A stretch of DNA of 64,000 bases from NCBI RefSeq assembly GCF_001431425.1, contig NZ_LDJG01000011.1:62001-126000 (forward strand). The letters are read 5' to 3'. Under the pieces are notes generated by a model, which did no database searches, was not told where the DNA came from, and saw nothing but the letters and a program-made list of their open reading frames with translations. How positions within the stretch are numbered: position 1 is the first letter of the stretch; the number at the start of each line of letters is the position of its first letter. The DNA comes from Stenotrophomonas nitritireducens (lineage in GTDB: Bacteria > Pseudomonadota > Gammaproteobacteria > Xanthomonadales > Xanthomonadaceae). This document shows positions 47,615 through 57,420 of the stretch, piece after piece. The position numbers were made by a program, and so were the translations under genes.

Positions 47615-48988
47615 ATGACCATGCGTATCGCCATCCTTGGCGCCGGCCCCAGTGGCCTGGCGCAACTGCGTGCCTTCGAATCCGCCCGCAGGGCCGGAGC
47701 ACACGTGCCGGAGATCGTCTGCTATGAAAAGCAGTCCGACCTCGGGGGAATGTGGAACTACACGTGGCGCACGGGACTGGACGCCTATGGCGAACCCGTG
47801 CACGGCAGCATGTACCGCTATCTCTGGTCCAACGGGCCGAAGGAAGCCCTGGAATTCGCCGACTACGGTTTCGAGGAGCACTTCGGCCGCCCGATCGCCT
47901 CGTACCCGCCGCGCGCGGTGCTGCGCGACTACATCATGGGCCGCATCGAGAAGAGCGGCGTGCGCGACCAGATCCGCTTCAGGATGGCGGTGCAATGGGT
48001 GGAGTACTCGGAGCAGAGCGGCCGGTTCACCGTCAGCGTGCGCGACCTGGAGAAGGACGAACTGGTCAGCGAGGAATTCGACCGCGTGATCGTCGCCACC
48101 GGGCATTTCTCCACGCCCAACGCGCCGTTCTTCGAGGGGCTGGAACGTTTCCCGGGACGCGTGCTGCACGCGCACGATTTCCGCGATGCCTGCGAGTTCG
48201 CTGGCAAGGACCTGCTGCTGGTGGGCAGCAGCTACTCGGCCGAGGACATCGGCACGCAATGCCACAAGTACGGCGCGCGTTCGGTGACCTTCAGCTACCG
48301 CAGCGTACCGATGGGCTACGACTGGCCGGACGCGTTCGACGAGAAGCCATTGCTGCTGCGGGTGGACGGCAATACCGCGCATTTCGCTGACGGCAGCAGC
48401 CGGGACGTGGACGCGATCATCCTGTGCACCGGCTACCAGCATCATTTCCCGTTCCTGCCCGACGCGCTGACCCTGCGTACCCGCAACCGGCTGTATCCGG
48501 GCGACCTGTACAAGGGCGTGTTCTGGATCGACAACCCGAAACTGATGTACCTGGGCATGCAGGACCAGTACTACACCTTCAACATGTTCGATGCGCAGGC
48601 CTGGTGCGCGCGCGATGCGATCCTCGGCACGATGGAGCTGCCGGACGAGGCGGCGATGCGCGCCGACAGCCGGGCCTGGCTGGAACGCGAGGAAGCCTGC
48701 CGGAATGCCGACGACGACATCGATTTCCAGACCGCCTACGTGCGCGACCTGCTCGGCGCCAGCGACTATCCTGACTTCGATGTCGAAGCGGTGGCGACGC
48801 TGTTCAAGCAATGGAAGCGCGACAAGAAGGACGACATCCTCGGCTACCGCAACCGCAGCTACCGTTCGGTGCTGACCGGCACGCTGGCGCCGCCGCACCA
48901 CACGCCGTGGATGGAGGCGATGGACGATTCGCTGGAAGCGTTCCTGGCCGCAAGCACGCTGGAGGAGCCGCAGCGGCTTATCGCCTGA
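47615..48988 (+). CDS. tmm: Trimethylamine-monooxygenase-type flavin monooxygenase
   Basis: A 457-residue FAD/NADPH monooxygenase. The FAD motif is GAGPSG at 9-14, the FMO motif is [11 protein letters not shown] (about 178-188), and the NADPH motif is GSSYSAED near 203. Long stretches, including [29 protein letters not shown] and [11 protein letters not shown], are close to the bacterial Tmm/mFMO enzymes as I remember them. That class oxidises trimethylamine to its N-oxide and can also oxidise indole. Ribosome site AGGAGA is upstream. No TMA demethylase or transporter genes are adjacent, so the physiological substrate is unproven. Confidence 0.88.
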   Translation: MTMRIAILGAGPSGLAQLRAFESARRAGAHVPEIVCYEKQSDLGGMWNYTWRTGLDAYGEPVHGSMYRYLWSNGPKEALEFADYGFEEHFGRPIASYPPRAVLRDYIMGRIEKSGVRDQIRFRMAVQWVEYSEQSGRFTVSVRDLEKDELVSEEFDRVIVATGHFSTPNAPFFEGLERFPGRVLHAHDFRDACEFAGKDLLLVGSSYSAEDIGTQCHKYGARSVTFSYRSVPMGYDWPDAFDEKPLLLRVDGNTAHFADGSSRDVDAIILCTGYQHHFPFLPDALTLRTRNRLYPGDLYKGVFWIDNPKLMYLGMQDQYYTFNMFDAQAWCARDAILGTMELPDEAAMRADSRAWLEREEACRNADDDIDFQTAYVRDLLGASDYPDFDVEAVATLFKQWKRDKKDDILGYRNRSYRSVLTGTLAPPHHTPWMEAMDDSLEAFLAASTLEEPQRLIA

Positions 48989-49038
48989 GACAGGGCCGGC
49001 GCCTGCCGCGGCCGGTGCCGGTTTCGAGCGCGGCGTCC

Positions 49039-49593
49039 TCAGCCGGATGCGTCGCCCGATGGCAACACGATGTCGGTAAGGCGCCAGCGCAGGCCCTGCC
49101 GGGTCAGCACGAAAACTACTTCGCCGCCGCCGTCGAGTCGCCGGGTGGCGGTGAAGCGCGACAGCGATTCGTAGCGCCCGCGCGCGCCCTGCAACGGCCG
49201 CGCGGGCGCCGGCGGGCCCCAGGTGTCGCCGTCGGCGGTATCGCCGGTGGCGCGTTTCCACACGCCATGGCCCTGCAGCAGGGCGGCGATGCCGGCGGGC
49301 GTGACCATTACGTCCACTGCCGCGCCGGTCAGGCGGCCGGCCACGCCCAGCGCCACGACCCCGAATAGGCTGGACTGCAGGTCGCTGCCGGCCCGTCGCA
49401 CCAGCTGGTCGTCGAGCCGCGCCTTGAGGTTGACCCGCAGCGCGGGGAAATCGACGTAGCGCGAAAGACGCGCCGCGTCGCGCTGTTCGATTGCCTTGCC
49501 GATGCCGTGGATCGCCAGCCAGGGGCCAGCGGCGACGTAGGCGGCGAGTAGTACCAGCAGCGCGGCGAAGGCCGGGAGCAGCCATTTCTTCAT
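49039..49593 (-). CDS. DUF2939 family membrane-anchored protein
   Basis: A 184-residue protein with one N-terminal membrane segment (KKWLLPAFAALLVLLAAYVA) and a soluble domain (AIEQRDAARLSRYVDFPALR) typical of DUF2939. The ATG at 49593 is preferred over 49599 because GGAG is well placed for it. It is the last gene of the codirectional run, 16 bases after the SRPBCC gene. Function unknown. Confidence 0.82.
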   Translation of the reverse strand: MKKWLLPAFAALLVLLAAYVAAGPWLAIHGIGKAIEQRDAARLSRYVDFPALRVNLKARLDDQLVRRAGSDLQSSLFGVVALGVAGRLTGAAVDVMVTPAGIAALLQGHGVWKRATGDTADGDTWGPPAPARPLQGARGRYESLSRFTATRRLDGGGEVVFVLTRQGLRWRLTDIVLPSGDASG

Positions 49594-49609
49594 GCGCATG
49601 CTCCGCGGC

Positions 49610-50080
49610 TCAGACCGGCAGTTCGGGATGGGATTCGGCCCAGCGCCGCAGCATCACCAGGGTTTCGGCCCAGGCCTGGCTGCAGAAGCCCAGGAATTCG
49701 CTGTCCGGGTTCCAGCCCAGGTGATGGAATTCCACTACCGTCATCGGTTCGCCTTCATGCGGCAGGCCGCGCCAGGCGCCGGGGCTGGCGCGGCGCGACA
49801 GCTCGAAGCGGATCTCGGTGCCGGTCCAGGCCGAGGCCGGGCTCTGCGCCGGGTGGCGGCTGATGACTTCCCAGCGCACGCAGCGTTCGGGGGCGTCGAG
49901 TACCTGCATCGCCACCACGCCATGCGCCGGCCCGGGGTTGTGGCTGAGCACGCTGGCACCGTCGATCACGCTGCTGGCATGGGGAATCCACCAGCGGCCG
50001 AGGCCTCCGGCCGTGGCCAGGCCGGCGTGGACGGTGGCCAGCGGTGCGTCGATCCAGATCTGGTGATGGATGGCGGCCAT
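49610..50080 (-). CDS. SRPBCC (AHSA1-like) domain protein
   Basis: A 156-residue ligand-binding helix-grip protein: AAIHHQIWIDAPLATVHAGL at the start, a central WWIPHASSV loop and a C-terminal helix AWAETLVMLRRWAES. Such proteins bind small hydrophobic ligands; no catalytic residue is identifiable. ATG at 50080 begins the conserved fold. Confidence 0.83.
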   Translation of the reverse strand: MAAIHHQIWIDAPLATVHAGLATAGGLGRWWIPHASSVIDGASVLSHNPGPAHGVVAMQVLDAPERCVRWEVISRHPAQSPASAWTGTEIRFELSRRASPGAWRGLPHEGEPMTVVEFHHLGWNPDSEFLGFCSQAWAETLVMLRRWAESHPELPV

Positions 50081-50152
50081 GGCGGCGGCTCCGTTGGGCG
50101 ACTGCCGGCTAGGGTGCCGCAAATCCGGCGGGCCGGCGTGAACCCGGTCGCC

Positions 50153-50839
50153 TCAGAATTCCAGGTCCAGCGCCGCGCAGAGGTAATCGACGAACGGCCC
50201 CAGCGCGGCAAGGTCGGTGGCGAGCGTCTGGCGCAGGCGCGGACCGGTCATGACTGCATCGTCCAGCGGGCGCCACAGCACCCAGTTGCGATGCTTGAGG
50301 TCGTCGATGCATTCGAAATCGGCGGGGAAGCCGCGTGGCGCGCGCACCAGCTTTTCGCTGGTCTCGAATTCGTAGCGCCGGCGCGTGGCCGGCGCATGCG
50401 CGGCGGCCTTCCAGCTGCCGGGATTGTCGAAGATGAACTGGCGGATGCGGCGCTGCGTGTCCGGCTCTGGATGCCAGATGCCGGCACCGACGAAACTCTC
50501 GCCAGGCGCCAGGTGGATGTAGTACGACGGCGCCGGCACCTGCTTGCGGCGCTCATGGAACAGGCGTGCGCCCTGCCAGGTCTTGTACGGGGTCTTGTCA
50601 TTGGAGAAGCGCGAGTCGCGGTAGATGCGGAACAGCGAGCCGCCGACGGTGCGCGGGTCGGCGCGGAAATGCGCGCTGACCTGCGCCAGGTCCGGTTGCA
50701 GGTCGGCGATCAGGCGCAGGAACGGCTGCCGCACGTGTTCTTCGTACTGGTGCTTGTGTTCTGCGAACCAGGGCTTCTCGTTGTGGCGGGCGAGGCCGCG
50801 CAGGAACTTGAAACTGGCGTCGCTGAAATAGGCGGTCAT
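50153..50839 (-). CDS. DUF2461 (TIGR02453) family protein
   Basis: A 228-residue protein: FSDASFKFLRGLARHNEKPW at the start and SLFRIYRDSRFSNDKTPYKT near 70 are characteristic. Function of the family is not established. Its start overlaps the sbcB stop as ATGA, suggesting cotranslation. Confidence 0.87.
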   Translation of the reverse strand: MTAYFSDASFKFLRGLARHNEKPWFAEHKHQYEEHVRQPFLRLIADLQPDLAQVSAHFRADPRTVGGSLFRIYRDSRFSNDKTPYKTWQGARLFHERRKQVPAPSYYIHLAPGESFVGAGIWHPEPDTQRRIRQFIFDNPGSWKAAAHAPATRRRYEFETSEKLVRAPRGFPADFECIDDLKHRNWVLWRPLDDAVMTGPRLRQTLATDLAALGPFVDYLCAALDLEF

Positions 50840-52275
50840 GGCGTTTCCTGCAGGGTGTGGCGCCACTGCTCCAGTGCATCGAGCAGGGCCAGCGAGGCGG
50901 GATTGTCGTGGTGTTCGCCGCGCAGCGTGCTGATCTGCGCCAGGTATTCGTCCATCGTCTGTTCGGCCATGCCCGGCGTGGTGAAGCGGCGATGGCGGTA
51001 GTCGTCCCAGCGCGCCCGTTCGCCGGCATCCAGCGTGTGCGGATGGTTGCGCGCGCGGTAGCGGAACAGCAGCTCCGGCAGGCGCGGGTCGCGGAAGTTC
51101 GCTTCCATCCCGGCCAGCGCGTCGGGCGGGCAGGTGCGCACGCGCGCCAGCTGCGCGCGGTCGCCCTCGGCGAGGAAACCGTCGTACAGCGCGCCGTCGG
51201 GATCGGGCGGGCCCTCGGCCGGACGCTCGCGGGCGAACACCCGGCGTACCTTCTCGGCCAGTTCGGGCCCATGCGCGCGCAGCTGCGCGGCGCGCGCCTC
51301 CACGGCCGCCGGGTCGATGCCCAGCCGCTCGAAATCGGGGGCGCGCAGGTGGTTCCAGGCCACCAGCGCCGGCACCTTGTTCAGGTGCACTTCCTTGAGC
51401 GGGATGCGCTGCTGGCCTTCGGGCAGGTCGGCGGCGCGGGTATACAGGCGCTGCGTGATCTCCTCCACGGACAGGTCCAGCAGCGCCTGCGGGTCGCTGT
51501 CCAGGTCGAACACGATGACCCGGTTGCCGATGTGCGGGTGCGTGGCCAGCGGCAGTACCGGTGCCGCGCACAGGCGGCTGGCGGGGTAGCGCATCGAGAT
51601 GTGCAGCGCCGGCTGCATCGCCACCATGTCCAGCAGGCTGGCGACGAAACGCTTGTCGCGCAGCTTCAGCGCGTAGTCCCACATGCGCGGCTGCGCCTGC
51701 CGGAACTTCCGCGCCATGCCGATGGTGGCATGCACGTCGGACAGCGCCTCGTGCGCATCGCCTTGGCGCACGTCGTTGGCCAGGGCCAGGTGCTCGAGCT
51801 TGAACGAAGTAGCGCCGTCCTCGCGCTGCGGCCAGACGATGCCGTCCGGGCGCAGCGCATGCACCAGCCGCAGCATGTCCAGCAAATCCCAGCGCGAGTT
51901 GCCGCCGCGCCACTCGCGCTCGTAGGGGTCGAAGAAATTGCGGAACAGGCCGTGGCGGACGAACTCGTCGTCGAAGCGCAGCGTGTTGTAGCCCAGCGTG
52001 CAGGTCTGCGGGCGCGCCATCAGCTCGGCGATGCGGGCGAAGGCCTCGGCCTCGCTCACGCCCTCGGCCAGCGCGCACTGCGGCGTGATGCCGGTGATCA
52101 GCGTGGCGATGGGCGAGGGCAGCAGGTCGTTGGCCGGCCTGACGAAGAAGCTGACCGGCTCCTCGATGGCCTGCAGCTGCGCGTCGGTACGCACCGCGGC
52201 GAACTGCGCGATGCGGGTGCGGCGCGGATCCTGGCCGAAGGTCTCGAGGTCGTAGAACAGGAAGGTATCGGGCAT
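50836..52275 (-). CDS. sbcB: Exodeoxyribonuclease I
   Basis: A 3'-5' single-strand exonuclease, 479 residues, close to E. coli Exo I in length. The DEDD motifs are visible: FYDLETFG (about 8-15), LGYNTLRFDDEF, and DAHEALSDVHAT (about 178-189). Roles in recombination and mismatch repair follow from the family. The ATG at 52275 starts PDTFLFYDLETFG; upstream sequence is Arg-rich and probably untranslated. It is 72 bases after kmo. Confidence 0.94.
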   Translation of the reverse strand: MPDTFLFYDLETFGQDPRRTRIAQFAAVRTDAQLQAIEEPVSFFVRPANDLLPSPIATLITGITPQCALAEGVSEAEAFARIAELMARPQTCTLGYNTLRFDDEFVRHGLFRNFFDPYEREWRGGNSRWDLLDMLRLVHALRPDGIVWPQREDGATSFKLEHLALANDVRQGDAHEALSDVHATIGMARKFRQAQPRMWDYALKLRDKRFVASLLDMVAMQPALHISMRYPASRLCAAPVLPLATHPHIGNRVIVFDLDSDPQALLDLSVEEITQRLYTRAADLPEGQQRIPLKEVHLNKVPALVAWNHLRAPDFERLGIDPAAVEARAAQLRAHGPELAEKVRRVFARERPAEGPPDPDGALYDGFLAEGDRAQLARVRTCPPDALAGMEANFRDPRLPELLFRYRARNHPHTLDAGERARWDDYRHRRFTTPGMAEQTMDEYLAQISTLRGEHHDNPASLALLDALEQWRHTLQETP

Positions 52276-52347
52276 GGGTGTCTTACCGTCGGCCAGTGGT
52301 TTTCGCCGGTCGTGGCGACGGCGTCGTTGCCTGTCGGGCACGGGTCA

Positions 52348-53721
52348 TCAGTACGCTCCTTCCAGCACCGGCAACTGCGCCTGGATGATGTCCTCCAGCG
52401 CGGCCCAGTCGATATGCTCCAGCGTGGCGTGGCCGGCGCTGGCCGCGGCGAGGATGCGTTGCTGCAGCCGCGTGCGTTCCAGCGCCACCGCGTACGGCGT
52501 GTGCAGGAAGGTGACCATGGTGTAGTGCGGCACGAAGCGCGTGGGCCAGCGCCGCTGCAGTTCCTGTTCCAGTTCGCGCTGCAGCAGGAAGACCGGGTCG
52601 GCGACGTGGTCGCGCATCTCCAGGTAGTTGTCCAGCGCCATCTGCTGGATCGCCGCGGCGTTGGGCTTGCGCTCGGCCTCGAAGGCGGCGAAGGCCCGCG
52701 CGGGATCCTCGTGCCTTTCCAGCAGGTCCGCCAGCGCGATGCAGTCCTCGAACGCGCAGTTCATGCCCTGGCCGTGGAACGGCACCATCGCGTGCGCGGC
52801 GTCGCCGAGCAGCACCGCCTTGCCGCCCAGGTGCCAGCGGTCAAGGTGCAGGGTGCCGAGCAGGCCGGGCGGGTGTTGTTCCCAGTCGCGGCGCAGGTGC
52901 GGGATCAGCGGCAGCGCGTCGGCGAACTCGCGCGCGAACAGAGCCTCGGCCTCGGCGCCGCTGCGCACCGTGGCGAAACTCGGATCGCCCTCGTTGGGCA
53001 GGAACAGGGTGACGGTGAAGGTGCCTTCGTCGTTGGGCAGGGCGATGCACATGTAGCGGCCGCGCGGCCAGATATGCAGTGCGTTGGCTTCGATCCTGAA
53101 GCCGTTGTCGACACCGGGCGGGATCTCCAGCTCCTTGTAGGAGTGGTCGAGGAACTCGGTGCGTTCGCCCAGCGGCGACTTGCGGTTCATCGCCGCGCGC
53201 AGCGCCGAGCCGGCGCCGTCGGCGCCGACCAGGGGCGTATCGAAGTGGATGTCGTGCGGCTGGTCGTCGCGGTCGTCGATGAAGCGCGCATAGCCGGCGT
53301 CGAAATCCACCGTGTGCAGGCGGCGGTGGAAATGGAAGCGGGCGCCGGCGTCCTCGGCCAGCTGCAGCAGGGTGGTGTTGAGGTCCTTGCGGTGCACCGA
53401 CCAGATCACTTCGCTGTCGTCGCGGCCGTAGCGCTGCAGCTGCGGCGCACCGCCATCGCGCGGGTGCACCATGCGTCCGCGCATCATCACCGTGCGCTCC
53501 ATCACCGCCGCTTCAACGCCGGCCTGGCGCAGTGCGTTGCGGCCGCGTTCGGCCAGCGCGAGATTGATCGAGCGGCCGCTTTCGTAATCGGCCACGCGTG
53601 GGTCGCCGCGGCGTTCGTAGACGGTGACGCGCCAGCCGCGGCGCGAGAGCAGGATGGCGAGTAGGGAGCCGGCCAGGCCGGCGCCGATCAGGGTCAGGTG
53701 ACGCGGGGAGGAAACGCTCAA
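52348..53721 (-). CDS. kmo: Kynurenine 3-monooxygenase
   Basis: FAD/NADPH hydroxylase giving 3-hydroxykynurenine, 457 residues. It has the N-terminal FAD motif (IGAGLAGSLLAILL), the R-rich SGRSINLALAERG segment, and the second FAD motif GDAAHAMVPFHGQGMNCAFED. It acts before KynU. It starts 18 bases after kynU, so they form one operon. Confidence 0.95.
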   Translation of the reverse strand: MSVSSPRHLTLIGAGLAGSLLAILLSRRGWRVTVYERRGDPRVADYESGRSINLALAERGRNALRQAGVEAAVMERTVMMRGRMVHPRDGGAPQLQRYGRDDSEVIWSVHRKDLNTTLLQLAEDAGARFHFHRRLHTVDFDAGYARFIDDRDDQPHDIHFDTPLVGADGAGSALRAAMNRKSPLGERTEFLDHSYKELEIPPGVDNGFRIEANALHIWPRGRYMCIALPNDEGTFTVTLFLPNEGDPSFATVRSGAEAEALFAREFADALPLIPHLRRDWEQHPPGLLGTLHLDRWHLGGKAVLLGDAAHAMVPFHGQGMNCAFEDCIALADLLERHEDPARAFAAFEAERKPNAAAIQQMALDNYLEMRDHVADPVFLLQRELEQELQRRWPTRFVPHYTMVTFLHTPYAVALERTRLQQRILAAASAGHATLEHIDWAALEDIIQAQLPVLEGAY

Positions 53722-53739
53722 GTCGGTGGTTCCGTTGGA

Positions 53740-55014
53740 TCAGGGGCCGGCCCAGGCTTCCACTTCCTCGACGAAGCGCAGCACGTCGCGGTAGCGGTTG
53801 TACATGGGGGTCGGGGAAATGCGGATCACGTCGGGCTCGCGCCAGTCGCCCAGCACGCCGACCGACTGCAGGTATTCGAACAGCGAACGGCCCTGTTCGC
53901 GTCCGCCGGCCACGCGCAGCGACAACTGGCAGCCGCGCCGCCCGGTCTCGGCGGGGGTGACGATCTGCAGCACGTTGGACAGGCGTGCGCGCACCAGCGT
54001 CTCCAGGTAGCCGGTCAGCTGCAGCGACTTGGCGCGCAGCGCTTCCATGCCGGCCTGGTCGAACAGTTCCAGCGAGGCGCGCAGCGGCGCCAGCCCCAGC
54101 ACCGGCGGATTGCTCAGCTGCCAGCCCTCGGCGCCCAGTTCGGGCACGAACTCCGGCGCCATGCGGAAGCGCGTGGCCTGCTCATGGCCCCACCAGCCGG
54201 CGAAGCGCGGCAGCGTGGTGTCGCGGGCGTGGCGCTCGTGCACGAAACAACCGGCGACCGCGCCCGGGCCGCCGTTGAGGTATTTGTAGTGGCACCACAC
54301 CGCGAAATCGGGGGCGACATCGTGCAGCGCCAGCGACACGTTGCCGACCGAGTGGGCCAGGTCGAAGCCGATGTTGGCGCCCTGCGCGCGTGCCAGCCGG
54401 GTGATCGCATCCAGGTCGAACGCCTGTCCGGTGCGGTACTGCACGCCGGGCCACAACACCAATGCCACGCGCCTGCCGTGCTCGGCGATGGCGCGTTCGA
54501 TCGCCGCCATCGACAGCGTGCCGTTGGCCTCGTCCGGCTGCACTTCGATCAGGTCGGTGGCCGGATCGAAACCATGGAAGCGGATCTGCGCCTCGACCGC
54601 GTGGCGGTCGGTGGGGAAGGCGCCGGCTTCCATCAGGATCGCCGGGCGCTCGCGCGTGGGCCGGTAGAAGCTGACCATCATCAGGTGCAGGTTCACGCTC
54701 AGCGTGTTCATCGCCACCACTTCCACCGGCTGCGCGCCGACCACGCGCGCCAGCTGGTCGCGCACCAGGCGGTGGTAGTTCATCCAATGGGTCGGGCCGG
54801 TGAAGTGGCCTTCGACCGCGATGCGCGCCCACAGGTCCATCACCTCCTGCACCATCGCCTGCGCGCCGCGCGGCTGCAGGCCGAGCGAGTTGCCGACGAA
54901 GTAGGCCTGGTCGGCGCCCTGGTGCTGCGGGAACAGGAACTGGCCGCGCAGCTGGCGCAGCGGATCTGCCGCATCGAGCGCGGTGGCATGGGCCGGGGAC
55001 AGGATTTCGTTCAT
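53740..55014 (-). CDS. kynU: Kynureninase
   Basis: PLP enzyme that cleaves (3-hydroxy)kynurenine to (3-hydroxy)anthranilate and alanine, 424 residues. Motifs include YFVGNSLGLQPRGA (about 38-51), DLAHSVGN and the PLP lysine in HYKYLNGGPG. ATG at 55014 starts the conserved MNEILSP-type N-terminus. The long inverted repeat at 55071-55156 lies upstream, between it and nbaC. Confidence 0.96.
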   Translation of the reverse strand: MNEILSPAHATALDAADPLRQLRGQFLFPQHQGADQAYFVGNSLGLQPRGAQAMVQEVMDLWARIAVEGHFTGPTHWMNYHRLVRDQLARVVGAQPVEVVAMNTLSVNLHLMMVSFYRPTRERPAILMEAGAFPTDRHAVEAQIRFHGFDPATDLIEVQPDEANGTLSMAAIERAIAEHGRRVALVLWPGVQYRTGQAFDLDAITRLARAQGANIGFDLAHSVGNVSLALHDVAPDFAVWCHYKYLNGGPGAVAGCFVHERHARDTTLPRFAGWWGHEQATRFRMAPEFVPELGAEGWQLSNPPVLGLAPLRASLELFDQAGMEALRAKSLQLTGYLETLVRARLSNVLQIVTPAETGRRGCQLSLRVAGGREQGRSLFEYLQSVGVLGDWREPDVIRISPTPMYNRYRDVLRFVEEVEAWAGP

Positions 55015-55070
55015 CGTGGCGCGCGCATTGAAGGGTTGCCGCAGTGTACCGCCGGCCCGCGGCACACGGT

Positions 55071-55156
55071 CGTAGGAGCGGCTTCAGCCGCGATGGGGCT
55101 TGCCCGACGAAGGGTTCGACCGGTAAAGCCCCATCGCGGCTGAAGCCGCTCCTACG
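55071..55156. repeat. Long inverted repeat (31-bp arms)
   Basis: Arms 55071-55101 and 55126-55156 are perfectly complementary over 31 bp; each starts CGTAGGAGCGGCTTCAGCCG. The 24-base loop has no special feature. It is a REP doublet of the family seen at 41371-41520. In RNA it forms a very stable hairpin between nbaC and kynU. Confidence 0.92.
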
Positions 55157-55187
55157 GGGGCGTGTGGCGGTGCGTGCCGGAGGGCGC

Positions 55188-55703
55188 TCAGCCCTGTGCC
55201 GGCAGCGGATGCACCGCGCCGCACTGCATGCAGGTGCGGTGCTGCAGGGAGGAATGGAAACGGTCGAATACCCTGGGCAGGTCGGTCTCGATGTTGCCCA
55301 GGTGGAAGAACTCTTCGTACAGCTTGTGGTTGCACCGTTCGCAATGCCAGGCCACGCCGTCGAGTTCGTGCGGCAGGCGCTTGCGCTCGACCACCAGGCC
55401 GATGCCGCCCGGCGGGCGCCGCGGCGAATGCGGTACCCGCGGCGGCAGCAGGAAGATCTCGCCGGCGCGGATCGGGATGTCGCGTACCGCGCCGTCCTCC
55501 TGCACCTTGAGCACCATCTCGCCCTCGAGCTGGTAGAACCACTCCGGGCCTTCGTCGTAATGGAAGTCGGTGCGCGCGTTGGGCCCGCCGACCACCATGA
55601 CGATGAAGTCGCCGTTGTCGATCATCCTGTTGCCCACCGGCGGCTTGAGCAGGTGGCGGTTGTCCTCGATCCAGGCGTGCAGGTTGATCGGCGAGGCGAG
55701 CAT
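55188..55703 (-). CDS. nbaC: 3-Hydroxyanthranilate 3,4-dioxygenase
   Basis: Ring-opening cupin dioxygenase that yields the precursor of quinolinate, 171 residues. Catalytic iron ligands are H48, E54 and H92. A second, rubredoxin-like iron site is formed by C121, C124, C158 and C161, the bacterial type. It is 19 bases after carbonic anhydrase and 173 bases before kynU. Confidence 0.95.
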   Translation of the reverse strand: MLASPINLHAWIEDNRHLLKPPVGNRMIDNGDFIVMVVGGPNARTDFHYDEGPEWFYQLEGEMVLKVQEDGAVRDIPIRAGEIFLLPPRVPHSPRRPPGGIGLVVERKRLPHELDGVAWHCERCNHKLYEEFFHLGNIETDLPRVFDRFHSSLQHRTCMQCGAVHPLPAQG

Positions 55704-55722
55704 GGTCGGTTCCGGTCGGGAA

Positions 55723-56385
55723 TCAGTCGCGCCGGCCGTGGCGCGGAACGAAGGCCAGGGCGCTCTCGTAGGCCGGTTTCAGGTCTTCGGCCGCTCCCAC
55801 GTCGATGCCCATCTCGCTGACGCGGCCGTCCTTGAGGCTGTAGACCCAGCCGTGCACCATGAGTTTCTGGCCGCGCGCCCAGGCGTCCTCGACGATGGTC
55901 GAGCGGCACAGGTTGGCGACCTGCTCGATGACGTTCAGCTCGCACAGGCGGGCATGCTTGAGCTCGTCGTCCTCGATCGCATCGAGGATCGCCGAGTGCT
56001 TCTGCGCCACGTCGCCGACATGGCGCAGCCAGTTGTCGGCCAGGCCGACGCGGGTATTGTGCAGGCAGGCGTGCACGCCGCCGCAGCCGTAGTGGCCGAC
56101 GATCAGGATGTGCTTCACCTTCAGCTGGTCCACCGCGTACTGCACCACGCTCAGGCAGTTCAGGTCGCTGTGCGCCACCACGTTGGCGACGTTGCGATGC
56201 ACGAATACCTCGCCCGGGGCCATGCCGATGATCTGGTTGGCCGGCACGCGCGAGTCGGAGCAGCCGATCCACAGGTATTCCGGATGTTGCTGCTTGGCCA
56301 GCTGGTGGAAGAACTCGGGATCTTCCTTGGCGATCCGGTCCGCCCATTCGCGGTTGTTCTGCAGCAGCCTGCGGATGTCTTTCAT
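55723..56385 (-). CDS. can: Beta-class carbonic anhydrase
   Basis: Interconverts CO2 and bicarbonate, 220 residues. Zinc ligands C42, H98 and C101 with D44 are in CSDSRVP and HYGCGG. Start ATG at 56385. It is 19 bases before nbaC on the same transcript. The kynurenine route does not use bicarbonate directly, so the link is probably only positional. Confidence 0.95.
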   Translation of the reverse strand: MKDIRRLLQNNREWADRIAKEDPEFFHQLAKQQHPEYLWIGCSDSRVPANQIIGMAPGEVFVHRNVANVVAHSDLNCLSVVQYAVDQLKVKHILIVGHYGCGGVHACLHNTRVGLADNWLRHVGDVAQKHSAILDAIEDDELKHARLCELNVIEQVANLCRSTIVEDAWARGQKLMVHGWVYSLKDGRVSEMGIDVGAAEDLKPAYESALAFVPRHGRRD

Positions 56386-56459
56386 TTGGGGTGTCCCTGA
56401 CGTCGGTGGGGAGGATGGCGCGGCCAGCATGGCCGCGTCGTCGCGGGAAACGGGGGCGC

Positions 56460-57098
56460 TCAGTCGCCGGCGGCGGCCTGCCCGCGATGCCGGCGCATCC
56501 ATTGCGCCAGTTCATGGGAAGCATGGCCGGGCAGGCGTTCCAGCGCGGCGATCACCGCCTGCTGGTTGGCGTCCGGGTGGTTCTGGCTGAGTTTCAGTTT
56601 GATCTGTACCTGTTCGACCTGGAAGCGGAAGCCGACGATGCCGCGCAACTGGCGGCGCTGCTCGTCGCGCTCCGGTTCGAAGCGCCAGGCCTGGCCGACG
56701 CCCGCCTCGAAGTGGTCGCTGAGTTCGCCGACCAGTGCGGCCAGCGCGTCTTCATCGTCGAAGGGCTCCAGGCGGCCGCGCAGTTCGGCGCTGGCATAGT
56801 TCCAGGTCGGCACGCGCGCGGCGCTGTCCTTGTCCGGATACCAGCTGGCCGACACATAACCGTGCGGGCCATCGACCAGCACCTTGGCGGCACCGGCCTG
56901 ACGTGCCTGCGGGTTGGCCCGGGCCCAGTGGCCGAGCAGTTCGATGCGCTCGCCGTCGCGCCGGTACAGCACCGGCAGCCGGGTCAGCTCGGGCAGGCCG
57001 TCGGCACCGGTGGTCAGCACCGTGACGAACGGATCGCGCTGCAGCAGGCGATCCAGCCACACCAGATCATGCTCGGCGAAGGCGCGCGGGGTGAACAC
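56460..57098 (-). CDS. PaiB-family FMN-binding protein
   Basis: A 212-residue protein of the PaiB/negative-transcriptional-regulator family with the flavin-binding split-barrel fold: LVDGPHGYVSASWYPDKDS and VPTWNYASAEL are typical. The start is taken as GTG at 57098 (product begins FTPRAFAEHD); no good ribosome site is visible. It lies 7 bases after the upstream gene. Confidence 0.85.
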   Translation of the reverse strand: MFTPRAFAEHDLVWLDRLLQRDPFVTVLTTGADGLPELTRLPVLYRRDGERIELLGHWARANPQARQAGAAKVLVDGPHGYVSASWYPDKDSAARVPTWNYASAELRGRLEPFDDEDALAALVGELSDHFEAGVGQAWRFEPERDEQRRQLRGIVGFRFQVEQVQIKLKLSQNHPDANQQAVIAALERLPGHASHELAQWMRRHRGQAAAGD

Positions 57099-57105
57099 AG
57101 GCCGA

Positions 57106-57420
57106 TCAGGCGCGCCCGCCCAGCGACTGCACCATGCGTCCGCGCAGGTCGGCGTCGTTGCCGGCCTGCGGCGGCCGCACTTCATGCAGCGAGAAGCCGC
57201 GCGCCAGCGCGTCCTCTTCGTCCAGCCCGTCCCAGGCGACGAATTCGGCGTCGAACAACTGCGCGCGCGCGGTGTCCTCGCTGTCGTAGCTCAGGGTGTT
57301 GCCGTCGCTGTCCAGCACCTCGGCGGTACCGGCCGGGCGCACGCGCAGGCGCGCCCAGACCAGGGTGGTGCCGAGGCTGGCCAGCCACCACTGGTCGGCG
57401 GAAGTATCGATGTCGTTCAT
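57106..57420 (-). CDS. Hypothetical acidic protein (104 aa)
   Basis: An acidic 104-residue protein, MNDIDTSADQWWLASLG at the start, with no recognisable domain. Its start overlaps the stop of the upstream membrane-protein gene as ATGA. Not recognised; conserved context within the asnS run suggests it is a real gene. Confidence 0.65.
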   Translation of the reverse strand: MNDIDTSADQWWLASLGTTLVWARLRVRPAGTAEVLDSDGNTLSYDSEDTARAQLFDAEFVAWDGLDEEDALARGFSLHEVRPPQAGNDADLRGRMVQSLGGRA

